Assembly (NCBI GenBank): GCA_021817255.1 | Contig: JAKAVO010000011.1 | Span: 1-54,057, forward strand | DNA length: 54,057 nt | Direction: 5' to 3' | From: Thermoplasmata archaeon | GTDB taxonomy: Archaea > Thermoplasmatota > Thermoplasmata > Thermoplasmatales > Thermoplasmataceae | Shown here: piece by piece, positions 1 through 8,398 of the stretch | Numbering within the stretch: position 1 is the first letter of the stretch | Layout: every line of letters starts with the position of its first letter | Program-made: the position numbers and the translations under genes | Notes under the pieces: generated by a model | Databases searched by the model: none | Told to the model about the DNA's origin: nothing | Seen by the model: only the letters and a program-made list of their open reading frames with translations

Positions 1-2
1 TG

Positions 3-581
3 GATGAATTCAAGCGGTTCTCAGTGGAATTCTTTCACTTTACACGGGAATGGCCTGCTATTCTTTCAACACTGCTTGTAAACACCCCTGACGAGTCCGA
101 TGCTGCCAACCTGACAACAATTCTCGTCTCGGAACTTGGGGATATGGATCCAACAAAGAGGCATGAGTTGCTTTACAGAAAATATCTGAGAAGCCTGAAT
201 ATGGATCCAACCCCACTTGTCAAGGCAGAGCAACTTCCTACAACCAAAGCGTGGCTTGATGGAATGAGGGACTATTTTTCCGGTGATTATTACGAGGCAC
301 TGGGTGCAGAATTTGGCCTGGAGAACATGGCAATTCCAATGTGGGACAAAATACTTGCCGGTTTCAGGATCTTTGAAGAAAAACATCCGGAATTTAAAAA
401 CACCGATATTGAATATTTCACATTTCACAGAGAACTGGAAGAACACCACGAGGAAGCAATGGAAGATGTTCTCGGCACACACAAGAGCGACCCTGATGCA
501 AGGGAGAAATTCTTTAAGGGTGCAAGGGGAATCCTCAATCTGGAAAAGAATTTCTGGAACGGGCTTAGCGATAAGCACTGA
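3..581 (+). CDS. Heme-oxygenase-fold (PqqC/TENA-like) protein, 5' partial
   Basis: The frame is open to the window edge, so the true start lies upstream and the visible 193 codons lack the N-terminus. The protein is all-helical. It carries His/Glu-rich helices: REWP near the visible start, RHELLYRKYL in the middle, and FHRELEEHHEEAMEDVL near residue 140. This pattern resembles the PqqC/CADD/TENA (heme-oxygenase-like, often di-iron) superfamily. Such proteins are oxidases or oxygenases, and the substrate cannot be told from sequence. It could also be a TENA thiaminase relative, but no thiamine genes are nearby. The next gene downstream is a histidine phosphatase with its own TATA box, so the two are probably not coupled. 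Confidence 0.6.
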   Translation, partial: DEFKRFSVEFFHFTREWPAILSTLLVNTPDESDAANLTTILVSELGDMDPTKRHELLYRKYLRSLNMDPTPLVKAEQLPTTKAWLDGMRDYFSGDYYEALGAEFGLENMAIPMWDKILAGFRIFEEKHPEFKNTDIEYFTFHRELEEHHEEAMEDVLGTHKSDPDAREKFFKGARGILNLEKNFWNGLSDKH

Positions 582-699
582 TTCCGCCAGGCAAAATTAT
601 AATTTTTTCCCATTCCTTATTCAAGTACATCTAGGAGGATACTGGCTACTTTTTTTTAACGATCCGCAGATGGAATGGTTTTGCTTTTCCAAACAAACA

Positions 700-712
700 T
701 TAAATTATATCA
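700..712 (+). promoter_or_regulatory. TATA box for the 735 histidine phosphatase
   Basis: An ATTAAATTATATC stretch is centred about 27 bases before the ATG at 735, the spacing expected for a leaderless archaeal transcript. It supports the inner start over the earlier in-frame start at 675. Confidence 0.45.
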
Positions 713-734
713 TTCTATTTTCCTCTGTACCTGG

Positions 735-1277
735 ATGGATGTTTATTTCGTGAGGCATGGGGAAACAGAGTGGAATAGGAGTGGAAGGTGGCAGGGTAGT
801 TTTGACGTAGGCCTTTCTGAATTGGGAAGGAGCCAGGCCGAAGAAGCATCTTCATCATTTTCGGGCAGACAATTCGATGCTATTTATGCAAGCGACCTTA
901 GAAGGGCGTGGGAAACAGCCGAGATCATTAAAACGAAGACAAATGTCAAAGAAATCATAAAGGATTCCAGGCTGCGTGAAAGAGCTTTAGGAGAGATAGA
1001 AGGAAAAACAACTGATGAAGTATCACATCTTCTTTCAATGGATATAAACATCATGGATATTATTGGAAAAAACCTTTCTGTCAGAGGGATGGAAACCCTG
1101 GAAAGCCAATTTCAGAGGGTTGGCCAGTTTATTGAAGACCTGAAAAAATTAACTTTCGAAAATGTCATTGTAGTATCGCACGGTGTGACAATTGGTGTGA
1201 TGCTGGAAATCATTACCGGTAAAGATTTTAGAAAACGGAAGATTGATAATTGTGAAATTATCAGATCAAAATTATAA
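735..1277 (+). CDS. Histidine phosphatase (phosphoglycerate-mutase-like)
   Basis: A branch-1 histidine phosphatase of about 180 residues. The phospho-accepting RHGETEWN motif sits at the N-terminus, an LRRAWETAE segment follows, and the second catalytic histidine is in VVSHGVTIG near the C-terminus. The ATG at 735 is chosen because it places the RHG motif seven residues in, as usual, and follows a TATA box at about 27 bases; the upstream extension to 675 has no homologous look. Members include cofactor-dependent phosphoglycerate mutases, alpha-ribazole phosphatase (CobC) and other small-molecule phosphatases. The substrate here is not determined. A second, divergent copy of the family lies at 11623. 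Confidence 0.8.
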   Translation: MDVYFVRHGETEWNRSGRWQGSFDVGLSELGRSQAEEASSSFSGRQFDAIYASDLRRAWETAEIIKTKTNVKEIIKDSRLRERALGEIEGKTTDEVSHLLSMDINIMDIIGKNLSVRGMETLESQFQRVGQFIEDLKKLTFENVIVVSHGVTIGVMLEIITGKDFRKRKIDNCEIIRSKL

Positions 1278-1284
1278 CCTATTT

Positions 1285-1722
1285 TTAGATTGAAGTCCCT
1301 ACAGCCATAAAAATAAGTGCAAGAACTGCAAACAGCAACTCCAGTGTAACATATTTTTTCAGATCTCCCACTTTTTCAGGCGTTACGTTCTTCGCAAGCC
1401 TCATTGCAAAACCCTCACCGAAGACAACATAAGAAATTATGGCAAGCACTATGCCAACTGAGAGTATAGCGCCTGCAATGCTGAAGAAACTGAATGATGA
1501 GTGCAAATAACCACTAAGCGCTAAAACTACTATGCCAAGGATGATGGCAAGCCCACCCATTATTCTGGATACCGTTCCAGAGACAAATAACCTATCGGCC
1601 TTTTCCTTGCCGGGTGAAGACGAGTATGCAGAAACCGCTGTATAAAACCAGAATATCATTATTATCCAGAGAACACCTATTACTCCGTGAATACCTGCTA
1701 ATTCTTTAAACGCCACATCCAT
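1285..1722 (-). CDS. Four-helix membrane protein of unknown function
   Basis: 145 residues with four predicted membrane segments: about 12-32, 52-70, 78-103 and 125-144. Short charged loops separate them, and a KNVTPEKVGDLKKY segment precedes the last helix. I do not recognise the family with confidence; the HGVIGVLWII start is reminiscent of small heme- or copper-related membrane proteins, but no ligand set is convincing. It is convergent with the histidine phosphatase upstream (7-base gap) and divergent from the PPC-domain gene. It is transcribed alone. Confidence 0.6.
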   Translation of the reverse strand: MDVAFKELAGIHGVIGVLWIIMIFWFYTAVSAYSSSPGKEKADRLFVSGTVSRIMGGLAIILGIVVLALSGYLHSSFSFFSIAGAILSVGIVLAIISYVVFGEGFAMRLAKNVTPEKVGDLKKYVTLELLFAVLALIFMAVGTSI

Positions 1723-1815
1723 GCCAATCCCTACGTAAATAGGGATTTACCTATTATATATTTTTAAAATGGAAGTTGGTTGAGGCTATCTTAACACCCA
1801 CCCAAAACTGCAATA

Positions 1816-1825
1816 TGTTTAATAA
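1816..1825 (+). promoter_or_regulatory. TATA box for the PPC-domain gene
   Basis: TGTTTAATAA is centred about 25 bases before the ATG at 1845, consistent with a leaderless mRNA. Confidence 0.45.
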
Positions 1826-1844
1826 TCGCAAAACATACTAAACT

Positions 1845-2261
1845 ATGCAATATAAAAGAGATGGAAACTTTGTAATCGTTAAATTGGATGAGGGAGAAGA
1901 AATTATCAAATCCCTGGAAAATCTTTTAGCAAAAGAAAACCTGAAAAATGGTTTTATAGTTTCGGGAATAGGCGCTGGGATTCAGTTGGAAATAGGCTAT
2001 CTCAGGGGGAAAACGTACGAGAAGGAAATTTTTGAATCCCCAATGGAAATAACGTCATTCTCTGGAAGCATAACAGAGGGGGAGCCCAGGATGCACATTC
2101 ATGTCAATGCGTCAGGAGCCGACCATATAACATATGGTGGGCACCTTTTCAGCGGAAAAGCAAAACCGTTGATGGAGATCCTCTTATACGCTTCAGATTC
2201 AATAAGGATGTCCAGGGAGTTGAAAGAGAGCAGCGGAATGAGGGAACTTAAGTTTCTCTGA
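1845..2261 (+). CDS. PPC/DUF296-domain protein
   Basis: A single-domain 138-residue PPC (plants and prokaryotes conserved, DUF296) protein. It shows the LKNGFIVSGIGAG segment, a central HIHVNASGAD motif and the GGHL motif about 10 residues later. Histidines in this motif bind metal in structurally studied prokaryotic members, which form trimers. In plants the domain sits in AT-hook proteins; in free-standing prokaryotic proteins the role is unclear, and DNA binding is only assumed. The length is normal for a stand-alone PPC protein. Its last 14 bases overlap the end of the convergent dehydrogenase gene. Confidence 0.85.
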   Translation: MQYKRDGNFVIVKLDEGEEIIKSLENLLAKENLKNGFIVSGIGAGIQLEIGYLRGKTYEKEIFESPMEITSFSGSITEGEPRMHIHVNASGADHITYGGHLFSGKAKPLMEILLYASDSIRMSRELKESSGMRELKFL

Positions 2262-3288
2262 TCAGTTCCTGTATCAAATCAAGATGCCATGGTTCTTTTG
2301 ATTTCAACTTTGAATATATTGATTCGGCATCCTTTTCCTCTATCCCATATTTTGACAGATATTCATTGAATCCCAGCGAGGCTATGAACTCTTTAACCAG
2401 AAAATAAGCGTTTTCCGGCATTTCATCTGCTGCGTCTTTTCCAGAAATTGCTGATGCCACCTCTTTCATTGCTTCTGGAAATATTGTGGAATAATATTTC
2501 ATCACTGTGGGCAGCGTTATGCACGATGTGATTCCATGTGGAATCTCATATTTCGATCCAACAATTTTTCCAATATTGTGGCTTATGCCCATTGGAGAAT
2601 CAAAAACCTGCCAGTACGAATACCATGATGCCAACTGGCATTTCATCCTTGATTCTATATCAGTGGAATCCAGGTTGTTAAACAGCAGTTTTATTCCCAT
2701 AATCGAGGCAGCCCTTGAAATCTCCAGAAGATTTGGTTGTATGAGGCTTTCCACACAGTGATCCAAAGATCTTATCCCAGTGGATTTCCACAGCCGCCCT
2801 GGAGTTTCAACTGTCATATCCGGATCGAGAATAACCTCCTGGGGGGTAATTCTCTTATCTCTGACACCGTCTTTCTCACCACCAATAGTATACCCGGCAA
2901 TATGGGAAAATTCGGAGGCTGACAGGGTCGTTGGAATTGCCAGATGGAGGGTTTGAACATCATAATAATATTTCACAACTTTAGCAGCATCTGTAACACT
3001 GCCGCCACCTACTGACAGGATCGAATCACAGCTGTTATTCCTGTAAATTTCCACCGCATGCTCTATTTCTTCCATAGGTGAGTGCTGAGTTATCTGGTTC
3101 ATGATAAAATAGTCTGTTCCGATTGTATTCAGAATCTTATTGAATCCTTTGGTTTTCGAGACTGAACTGCTGGAAATGATCAGCGCCCTCTTCTTCTTGT
3201 TTCCGCTAAGAATGGAATTTATCCTCGAAACAGACCCCCTTCCATAGGTTACTCTGTTCAAGGGCAAATAATTAAATTCCTCTATCAT
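2248..3288 (-). CDS. Iron-containing alcohol dehydrogenase / maleylacetate reductase-like
   Basis: About 346 residues of the group III (iron-type) dehydrogenase fold. The N-terminal half carries the nucleotide-binding SVGGGSVTDAAK motif and AIPTTLSASEF. The C-terminal half carries metal-ligand histidines in SLDHCVESL, GISHNIGK and EIPHGIT. The IPTT...RD...DP...SG-S-DH layout is closest to maleylacetate reductases. The start at 3288 gives an ATGA overlap with the homogentisate dioxygenase stop; a start three codons earlier is possible. As last gene of the homogentisate operon it probably acts on an aromatic ring-cleavage product or a related aldehyde or ketone. The exact substrate is inference. 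Confidence 0.75.
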   Translation of the reverse strand: MIEEFNYLPLNRVTYGRGSVSRINSILSGNKKKRALIISSSSVSKTKGFNKILNTIGTDYFIMNQITQHSPMEEIEHAVEIYRNNSCDSILSVGGGSVTDAAKVVKYYYDVQTLHLAIPTTLSASEFSHIAGYTIGGEKDGVRDKRITPQEVILDPDMTVETPGRLWKSTGIRSLDHCVESLIQPNLLEISRAASIMGIKLLFNNLDSTDIESRMKCQLASWYSYWQVFDSPMGISHNIGKIVGSKYEIPHGITSCITLPTVMKYYSTIFPEAMKEVASAISGKDAADEMPENAYFLVKEFIASLGFNEYLSKYGIEEKDAESIYSKLKSKEPWHLDLIQELIRET

Positions 3289-4427
3289 TGGTACCACGAC
3301 ATGGAATAATCCGGGTCTTCTATTTTCTTTCCGGTTTCCGTAAGGAGCAGATGATCATATGTTTCAATCATGACGGCAACTTCATCAGTTCCCTCCTTCC
3401 CAATTGCACCTTCAATGGCGCCAGGCTGTGGGCCATGTATTATCCCTCTGACGTGAAGCGTGGCTGAACCTGGTTCTATTCCTTTCCTGCTCATAAAATT
3501 CCCGGATGAATAAAATAGAAATTCATCAACGTCAATGTTGTTGTGATAATATGAAATTGGCACACTTCTTGGATGAAAATCAAATTTCCTTGGAAGGAAT
3601 GTGCCAACCATCATGGATTTTGAGGAAAATGTTTCATGGACGGGAGGAGGCATGTGGATCTTTCCAACAATTGGTGCCATTTTTTCTGTGCTTATGGCAA
3701 AAGGATATAGATACCCGTCCCAGCCTTCCACATCAAGTGGATTATAGTCCCTCTCCTCTACCACAAAATAATCTTCAAATTCCACGTAAACCAAATAGCT
3801 GCCCGTCTCGTCGGCAGGCTTTTTTAGAACTGGCACCCTTATGTCTCTTGCATAATATGGAGAACCCTCCTTGATCTGGCCATAGAGATTGAGGTATCTC
3901 CCCGGAAGAGTTATGTCATCCTTCGACTGAAATATGAGAAAATAAGAATCCAAAGAATTTTCAAGCCTGAATGTTAACCCCTTTGGTATGTAAATATAAT
4001 CTTTCTGGGCAAATTCCAGTTCTCCCATTGTCGAAACAAGTTTTCCGCTGCCATTGTGGACAAACAAGAGCATATCATTAAGTGCGTTCCTGTAAAAATC
4101 AGATGTATTTCTTTCCGGTTTCAATATCTGCACTCTAACCCTTTGATTGGAGAGAATTGTGTGCTTTCCATCTATGATGGTGCCCTTCCTGCCCAGTTCT
4201 GACGTTTTCAAATGGCGGTGTGAATAGGGCTCATCAGTGATTTTTTCCTTTTCAATGGATTGTGAAGTGAATTTCTTCACTCTTGTTGGTTCATGCAAAT
4301 GGTACAAGAGGCTGAATGCCCCGTCAAAACTTTCTTCTCCAAACAATTCTTCCAGCCTCAGGTTATTCCTGTCATCGTATGTATGCCTGCTTTCAGGCAG
4401 CCTGCCCTGTTTCACATAAAACACCAT
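3285..4427 (-). CDS. hmgA: Homogentisate 1,2-dioxygenase
   Basis: A 380-residue cupin-fold non-heme iron dioxygenase that opens the homogentisate ring to maleylacetoacetate. The C-terminal half has the diagnostic FHPRSVPISYYHNN...DEF segment followed by HVRGIIHGPQPG, which holds the conserved His/Glu/His iron-ligand region. The MPPPVHETF stretch is also typical. At 380 residues it is shorter than the roughly 430-residue eukaryotic and Pseudomonas enzymes, in line with shorter archaeal/bacterial forms. Its ATG follows the fumarylacetoacetase TAG with no gap, and its stop overlaps the dehydrogenase start, so all are in one operon. Confidence 0.88.
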   Translation of the reverse strand: MVFYVKQGRLPESRHTYDDRNNLRLEELFGEESFDGAFSLLYHLHEPTRVKKFTSQSIEKEKITDEPYSHRHLKTSELGRKGTIIDGKHTILSNQRVRVQILKPERNTSDFYRNALNDMLLFVHNGSGKLVSTMGELEFAQKDYIYIPKGLTFRLENSLDSYFLIFQSKDDITLPGRYLNLYGQIKEGSPYYARDIRVPVLKKPADETGSYLVYVEFEDYFVVEERDYNPLDVEGWDGYLYPFAISTEKMAPIVGKIHMPPPVHETFSSKSMMVGTFLPRKFDFHPRSVPISYYHNNIDVDEFLFYSSGNFMSRKGIEPGSATLHVRGIIHGPQPGAIEGAIGKEGTDEVAVMIETYDHLLLTETGKKIEDPDYSMSWYQ

Positions 4428-5303
4428 CTAATCCACCTCATTTTTTAAAGTTCCCAGTTCATCTGAACTTATTTCTATTACGTCGCCCCGTTTCAGCCAT
4501 TCTGTTCCTGGATCGTTCTTTTCAAATAGGCAACCACCCGGCATTGTGCCAGTCATAAGAATATCACCTATTTTTATTGAGCTATCCATTGAACAGTACT
4601 CTATCATTTTGCCTATGCTGAAGTATATGTCTCCCATATTGGATATTGAGAAGGTTTTGCCATTAATTCTGGAACTAACTTCTATATCGAAAGATCTTCC
4701 ATTCCATAAATGGGACAGTTCATCAGTTGTTGTTATATACGGGCCAATGCTTGTGCCGAAATCCTTTGATTTTGAAGGCCCAAGGTTAAGGCCCGCCTCC
4801 CTTCTCCACAAATCCCTGGCACTCCAGTCGTTCATCAGTGTTAAGCCAAATACGTATTTCAAAGCATCTTTTGATTTTATATCCTCTCCATTTTTGCCAA
4901 CAATTATCCCTATCTCCACTTCAAGATCGAGCTGCTCTGTAAACGATGGTTTATGTACTTTCTCTCCTGTGGCAATCAGGGCGTCTTTATTGCTGTAATA
5001 ATAAATCGGGCCTTTATACCATTCCGGGTTCATTTCCAGCCCCCTGTTCTTTCTTGAGTTTTCCACATGTTCCTCAAAGGCATAAAAGTCTCTCACCTGA
5101 TTTACGTTATCCAGAGGCACTCCAAATTTGTATTCATCCTTTATTATGGCAAATTCTGAAATGTTTTTCTCAAATTCTTTTGTATTGAACTCGTAGACCG
5201 GCATTTTGTTCTCCCGCAGAAAATCCGATATGCCATACACTGAATTATCAGTGAATACTGCGTAAGAACTTGAACCGTTTAATAGAATTCTTCCAATTTT
5301 CAT
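4428..5303 (-). CDS. Fumarylacetoacetase (FAH family hydrolase)
   Basis: 291 residues of the fumarylacetoacetate hydrolase family, with a small N-terminal domain and a C-terminal FAH domain from about residue 75. Signature pieces are RDFYAFEEHV, the acidic metal-ligand strand LDLEVEIGIIVG, MNDWSARDLW and TGTMPGG. The family contains several C-C hydrolases and decarboxylases. The position between hpd and hmgA makes 4-fumarylacetoacetate (or maleylacetoacetate) the likely substrate, yielding fumarate (or maleate) and acetoacetate. It starts 12 bases after the hpd stop and abuts hmgA directly. Confidence 0.85.
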   Translation of the reverse strand: MKIGRILLNGSSSYAVFTDNSVYGISDFLRENKMPVYEFNTKEFEKNISEFAIIKDEYKFGVPLDNVNQVRDFYAFEEHVENSRKNRGLEMNPEWYKGPIYYYSNKDALIATGEKVHKPSFTEQLDLEVEIGIIVGKNGEDIKSKDALKYVFGLTLMNDWSARDLWRREAGLNLGPSKSKDFGTSIGPYITTTDELSHLWNGRSFDIEVSSRINGKTFSISNMGDIYFSIGKMIEYCSMDSSIKIGDILMTGTMPGGCLFEKNDPGTEWLKRGDVIEISSDELGTLKNEVD

Positions 5304-5314
5304 ATTCGCAAGGT

Positions 5315-6400
5315 TTAAAGGTTTCCTCTTCTCGCCTGATCTTTTTCAATGGACTGGAACAAAGCTTTAAAGTTCCCCTTCCCGAAGGACTTGGCACCTT
5401 TTCTCTGTATTATTTCATAGAAGAAAGTCGGCCTGTCTCCCGTTGGCTTGGTGAATATCTGCAAAAGATACCCATCATCGTCCCTGTCTACAAGAATATC
5501 AAGGGCCTTCAATGTTGCAATATCTTCATCTATTTTTCCTACTCTCTTTGCCATCTCTTCATAATATGAATCGGGTGCAGATTGAAACTGGATTCCCTCC
5601 CTTTTCATTTTAGAAACCGTTTCAACTATATTGTCAGTATGAAGGGCTATGTGCTGGACACCAGGCATATGGTAATAGTCAAGATATTCCTGAATCTGGG
5701 ACTTTTTCTTTCCTGGTGCCGGTTCATTAATTGGAAACACTATTTTTCTGTTGTTATAATGTACAACCTTGGATCTTAAGGCTGAGAATTCCGTGCTAAT
5801 ATCCTTATCATCAAAGCTTATAAGGGGTTCAAATCCCATTCCATCCACATAGTAATCTACCCATCTGTCCATTTTCTTATCTTCTACATTTCCTACGATG
5901 TGGTCAAATCTTGTCACCCCACTCCTTTCAGTGCCAACAAATTCTACTGGTTCAAAGTTTGGAGGCAGTTTGCTCTCGAACTCACCATAATCTATGAGGG
6001 AATGGACAGTTTCACCATATGTTAATGCCCTTGACCTGTGAACAACTCCACTATCAGTTTTTACATCCACTGGCTTTTCGAATTTTACAACTTTTCTTTC
6101 CTTTAAATCATTGAGGGCATCATCAAGATTATTGACTCTTATGGCAATGTCTTTCACACCATCCCCATGCAGCCTGACGTGGTTAGAGATTTCTGAGTCA
6201 GGGTACAGGGAATTGGTTACCATCACTTTAACCCGCCCCTGTTCCATAAGATAGGATACCCTATCTCTAATCCCCGTTTCCGGACCACTATATCCAACTA
6301 TATTAAAACCAAGCCCAAACTTATGGTAATACGCCCATTGTTTAGCAGATCCAACATAAAATTCAACATAATCCACTCTATCCATTGCCTTTTGAGCCAT
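5315..6400 (-). CDS. hpd: 4-Hydroxyphenylpyruvate dioxygenase
   Basis: A two-domain vicinal-oxygen-chelate enzyme that converts 4-hydroxyphenylpyruvate to homogentisate. The facial triad is visible as H167 (FDHIVGN), H250 (VQHIALHT) and E329 (FFYEIIQR), numbered from the ATG at 6400. The C-terminal GKGNFKALF...IEKDQ tail is diagnostic and closes the active site in known enzymes. The ATG at 6400 is preferred over an in-frame TTG at 6415, because a TATA-like TTCATATAC element lies about 24 bases before it. First gene of the hpd-fah-hmgA-dehydrogenase operon. Confidence 0.92.
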   Translation of the reverse strand: MAQKAMDRVDYVEFYVGSAKQWAYYHKFGLGFNIVGYSGPETGIRDRVSYLMEQGRVKVMVTNSLYPDSEISNHVRLHGDGVKDIAIRVNNLDDALNDLKERKVVKFEKPVDVKTDSGVVHRSRALTYGETVHSLIDYGEFESKLPPNFEPVEFVGTERSGVTRFDHIVGNVEDKKMDRWVDYYVDGMGFEPLISFDDKDISTEFSALRSKVVHYNNRKIVFPINEPAPGKKKSQIQEYLDYYHMPGVQHIALHTDNIVETVSKMKREGIQFQSAPDSYYEEMAKRVGKIDEDIATLKALDILVDRDDDGYLLQIFTKPTGDRPTFFYEIIQRKGAKSFGKGNFKALFQSIEKDQARRGNL

Positions 6401-6418
6401 ATTTGATAATGGCAAGGG

Positions 6419-6428
6419 AGGTATATGA
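6419..6428 (-). promoter_or_regulatory. TATA box of the homogentisate operon
   Basis: On the minus strand TTCATATACC is centred about 24 bases before the hpd ATG at 6400. It is the only good TATA candidate in the 96-base gap before the operon. Confidence 0.45.
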
Positions 6429-6496
6429 ACGTTTTCATAAATAAGGTTCTTGGAGCACGCCTGTCACTCATTCTCACGCAAAAAATTAGAGCCCCT

Positions 6497-7576
6497 TTAT
6501 TTCCTTTTCAACTGGTTCTGGATCCATTCCATCCTGTTTCTGATTGCACGTTTTGATACGGAAGCATCAGGAACCTGTGCATACCAACTGTGGAATGCAC
6601 CAGGATATACATGAAGCTCTACAGGCACTTTATGTTCCATTAACCTTTTTGCGTAGGAAATATCTTCATCCCTGAAGACCTCCATATCACCGACTTCAAT
6701 GTATGCCGGAGGCAATTCTCCTAAATATTCAGCACGAGCAGGTGCCGCGTAAAAGGGCACTTCACCGCCTCCTGCACGATCCCCAAGCAGTGCACGCCAC
6801 CCGAGAACATTCATTTCCCTTGGCCATGATGGCCATGAACCTGAACACATATTGCTTGATGGGGTATTATTTCTGTCATCCAGCATGGGTGCCAGGAGAA
6901 CCTGAAACAGCAGCTTCGGCCCTCTATTATCCCTCAATTTGAGAGCCACAGCTGCAGCCAGGCCTCCACCGGCACTTTCGCCAAACAAACCTATCTTCAA
7001 AGGATCTATACTGAGATCGCCAGCATTGTCGAAAGTCCATATAAGGCCGTCATAGCAATCATTTACACCAGCAGGATACGGATTTTCCGGAGCAAGTCTG
7101 TATTCAACATCGACAACTACAACTCCAAGAACTTCAGAAAGGCGGGAGAGTTGAGTGGTATTATTATCTATACTGCCAGTTATCATACCCCCTCCGTGGA
7201 TATTGTATATGCATGGGAGTTTCATGCCACTTGATCCAGGCCTGTAAATGTTTAGCCTTATGTTTTCTCCGGGGGTGCTTCCCCGGATGATGGCCCTTTC
7301 TGGCACTTCCCCCTGCTGCTTTAGATTGCCAGTTCCATTTGGAGAATAAAGGTTCAGCAAGACTTTTTTAAGAGCCAGTGCCTTTTCATCCAGGTCCTTA
7401 TACGGTTCTATAGCTTCAAGAATCATTCTGGTGTGTGCTTTTCCAAATTCTGTCGCTTCTTTAAGTTCCGGATCAAATCTTACATCATCTGCCATTTTCC
7501 ACAGCCCCCATAAGTGGTTTTGAGTGAACCTGTTTTTCTGGCACTGCCTGGAACACCACTCCATATTCACAGGCAT
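6497..7576 (-). CDS. Alpha/beta hydrolase, HSL-type esterase
   Basis: A hormone-sensitive-lipase family (type IV) esterase. It has the oxyanion-hole HGGGM motif, the nucleophile elbow GESAGGG, an aspartate in EVGDMEVFRDED and the catalytic histidine in GAFHSW. Such enzymes hydrolyse short-chain esters in the cytoplasm. The ATG at 7574-7576 follows the acetyltransferase TGA directly, which favours it. It adds about 27 residues containing a CSRQC pair; the common family start would be the internal methionine at 7495 (MADDVRFDPE). Both genes are on the same strand as the homogentisate operon, but that operon has its own TATA box. Confidence 0.85.
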   Translation of the reverse strand: MPVNMEWCSRQCQKNRFTQNHLWGLWKMADDVRFDPELKEATEFGKAHTRMILEAIEPYKDLDEKALALKKVLLNLYSPNGTGNLKQQGEVPERAIIRGSTPGENIRLNIYRPGSSGMKLPCIYNIHGGGMITGSIDNNTTQLSRLSEVLGVVVVDVEYRLAPENPYPAGVNDCYDGLIWTFDNAGDLSIDPLKIGLFGESAGGGLAAAVALKLRDNRGPKLLFQVLLAPMLDDRNNTPSSNMCSGSWPSWPREMNVLGWRALLGDRAGGGEVPFYAAPARAEYLGELPPAYIEVGDMEVFRDEDISYAKRLMEHKVPVELHVYPGAFHSWYAQVPDASVSKRAIRNRMEWIQNQLKRK

Positions 7577-8221
7577 TCATGGGACTACCCCCGTTCCTAT
7601 CTCACAGAAGTATGCTTTCCCTGTTGTATGAAACCCAAGCTTGCTGTATACAGAGATTGCTCTTTCATTTTTCCCGTTGACAAACAGGCACGTATTATCG
7701 GAGACCTTGGATGCTTCTGCAAGTACCGTCCCAATCACATCGGAAGCAAACCCCCGACCTCTGTAATTCTCATCGGTGAAGAATGCACCTACTGAAGAAT
7801 ACTCTTTAACTGACGACATTATTGCACCCCGGGAAACAATTCTGCCTTCCTGTACAATTCCAAAGCACTTCTTCTCTTCCAGGAATCTCTTCTCTCTGTT
7901 GATAAGCTCAGCATCAGTGTTTCCACCGGTCACACCATTTGCAAGTGAAAGTGATTCTGCTGCATATTCTTTTGAGAGATTCCGGGACTGAGGCTTGAAA
8001 GCTGGACCCTCGATTTTTCCCTCCCTGGACATGATGTTTTCCGAGAAGCATCGCGCACCGGGATATTTGGATGTTACAAATCCAGAAATATCAAAAGACG
8101 ACATTAAAACAGATCCCCGCAGTTCGATAATTAAAACAAGTTGCTTTGAATCCTCCTCATTGCCAACGACCCAGACTATGGGATCATTCCAGATGTGCCT
8201 GTTGTATCCGGACCTGAACAC
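7577..8221 (-). CDS. GNAT-family N-acetyltransferase
   Basis: 214 residues. The C-terminal half is a GNAT domain, with the acetyl-CoA-binding YRGRGFASDV loop and the GxxNxxAISVYSKLGF motif near the end. The N-terminal half is divergent, as in two-lobed GNAT proteins that acetylate small molecules or peptides. The GTG start at 8221 is preceded by GGGAGGA at good spacing, and this Shine-Dalgarno-like stretch belongs to the right end of an IS200/IS605 relic. The next in-frame stop upstream (8240-8242) is that of the relic's tnpB tail. The gene may therefore have lost its native 5' end and promoter to the insertion. Confidence 0.75.
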   Translation of the reverse strand: MFRSGYNRHIWNDPIVWVVGNEEDSKQLVLIIELRGSVLMSSFDISGFVTSKYPGARCFSENIMSREGKIEGPAFKPQSRNLSKEYAAESLSLANGVTGGNTDAELINREKRFLEEKKCFGIVQEGRIVSRGAIMSSVKEYSSVGAFFTDENYRGRGFASDVIGTVLAEASKVSDNTCLFVNGKNERAISVYSKLGFHTTGKAYFCEIGTGVVP

Positions 8222-8239
8222 TCTGACATCCTCCCACAG

Positions 8240-8395
8240 CTAAAGCATGTGGGGTTCCTGCTTCACCGACAGTGCCTCCTTCATGCGATCCAGAGGTCTT
8301 ATTCCATCTCTCATCACCTTTGAGTGATTTATCAGGCTTAAATTCCCCCGTGCCCCGGGGTACTCGACTGGATATCTGTTTTCCAATCTTAAGCT
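8240..8395 (-). pseudogene. TnpB C-terminal fragment
   Basis: An open stretch of 51 codons ending in TAG. It reads ENRYPVEYPGARGNLSL, then INHSKVMRDGIRPLD, then EALSVKQEPHML, which looks like the variable C-terminal tail of archaeal TnpB proteins. No RuvC residues or zinc finger remain, so it cannot be an active nuclease. In TnpB systems the guide (omega) RNA is made from exactly this tnpB 3' end plus the element's right end. Confidence 0.65.
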
Positions 8396-8398
8396 TTA

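Noticed and set aside
283-753. A 156-codon plus-strand frame overlapping the first two genes
   Set aside because: Overlaps a recognisable gene in another frame and has no conserved motif.
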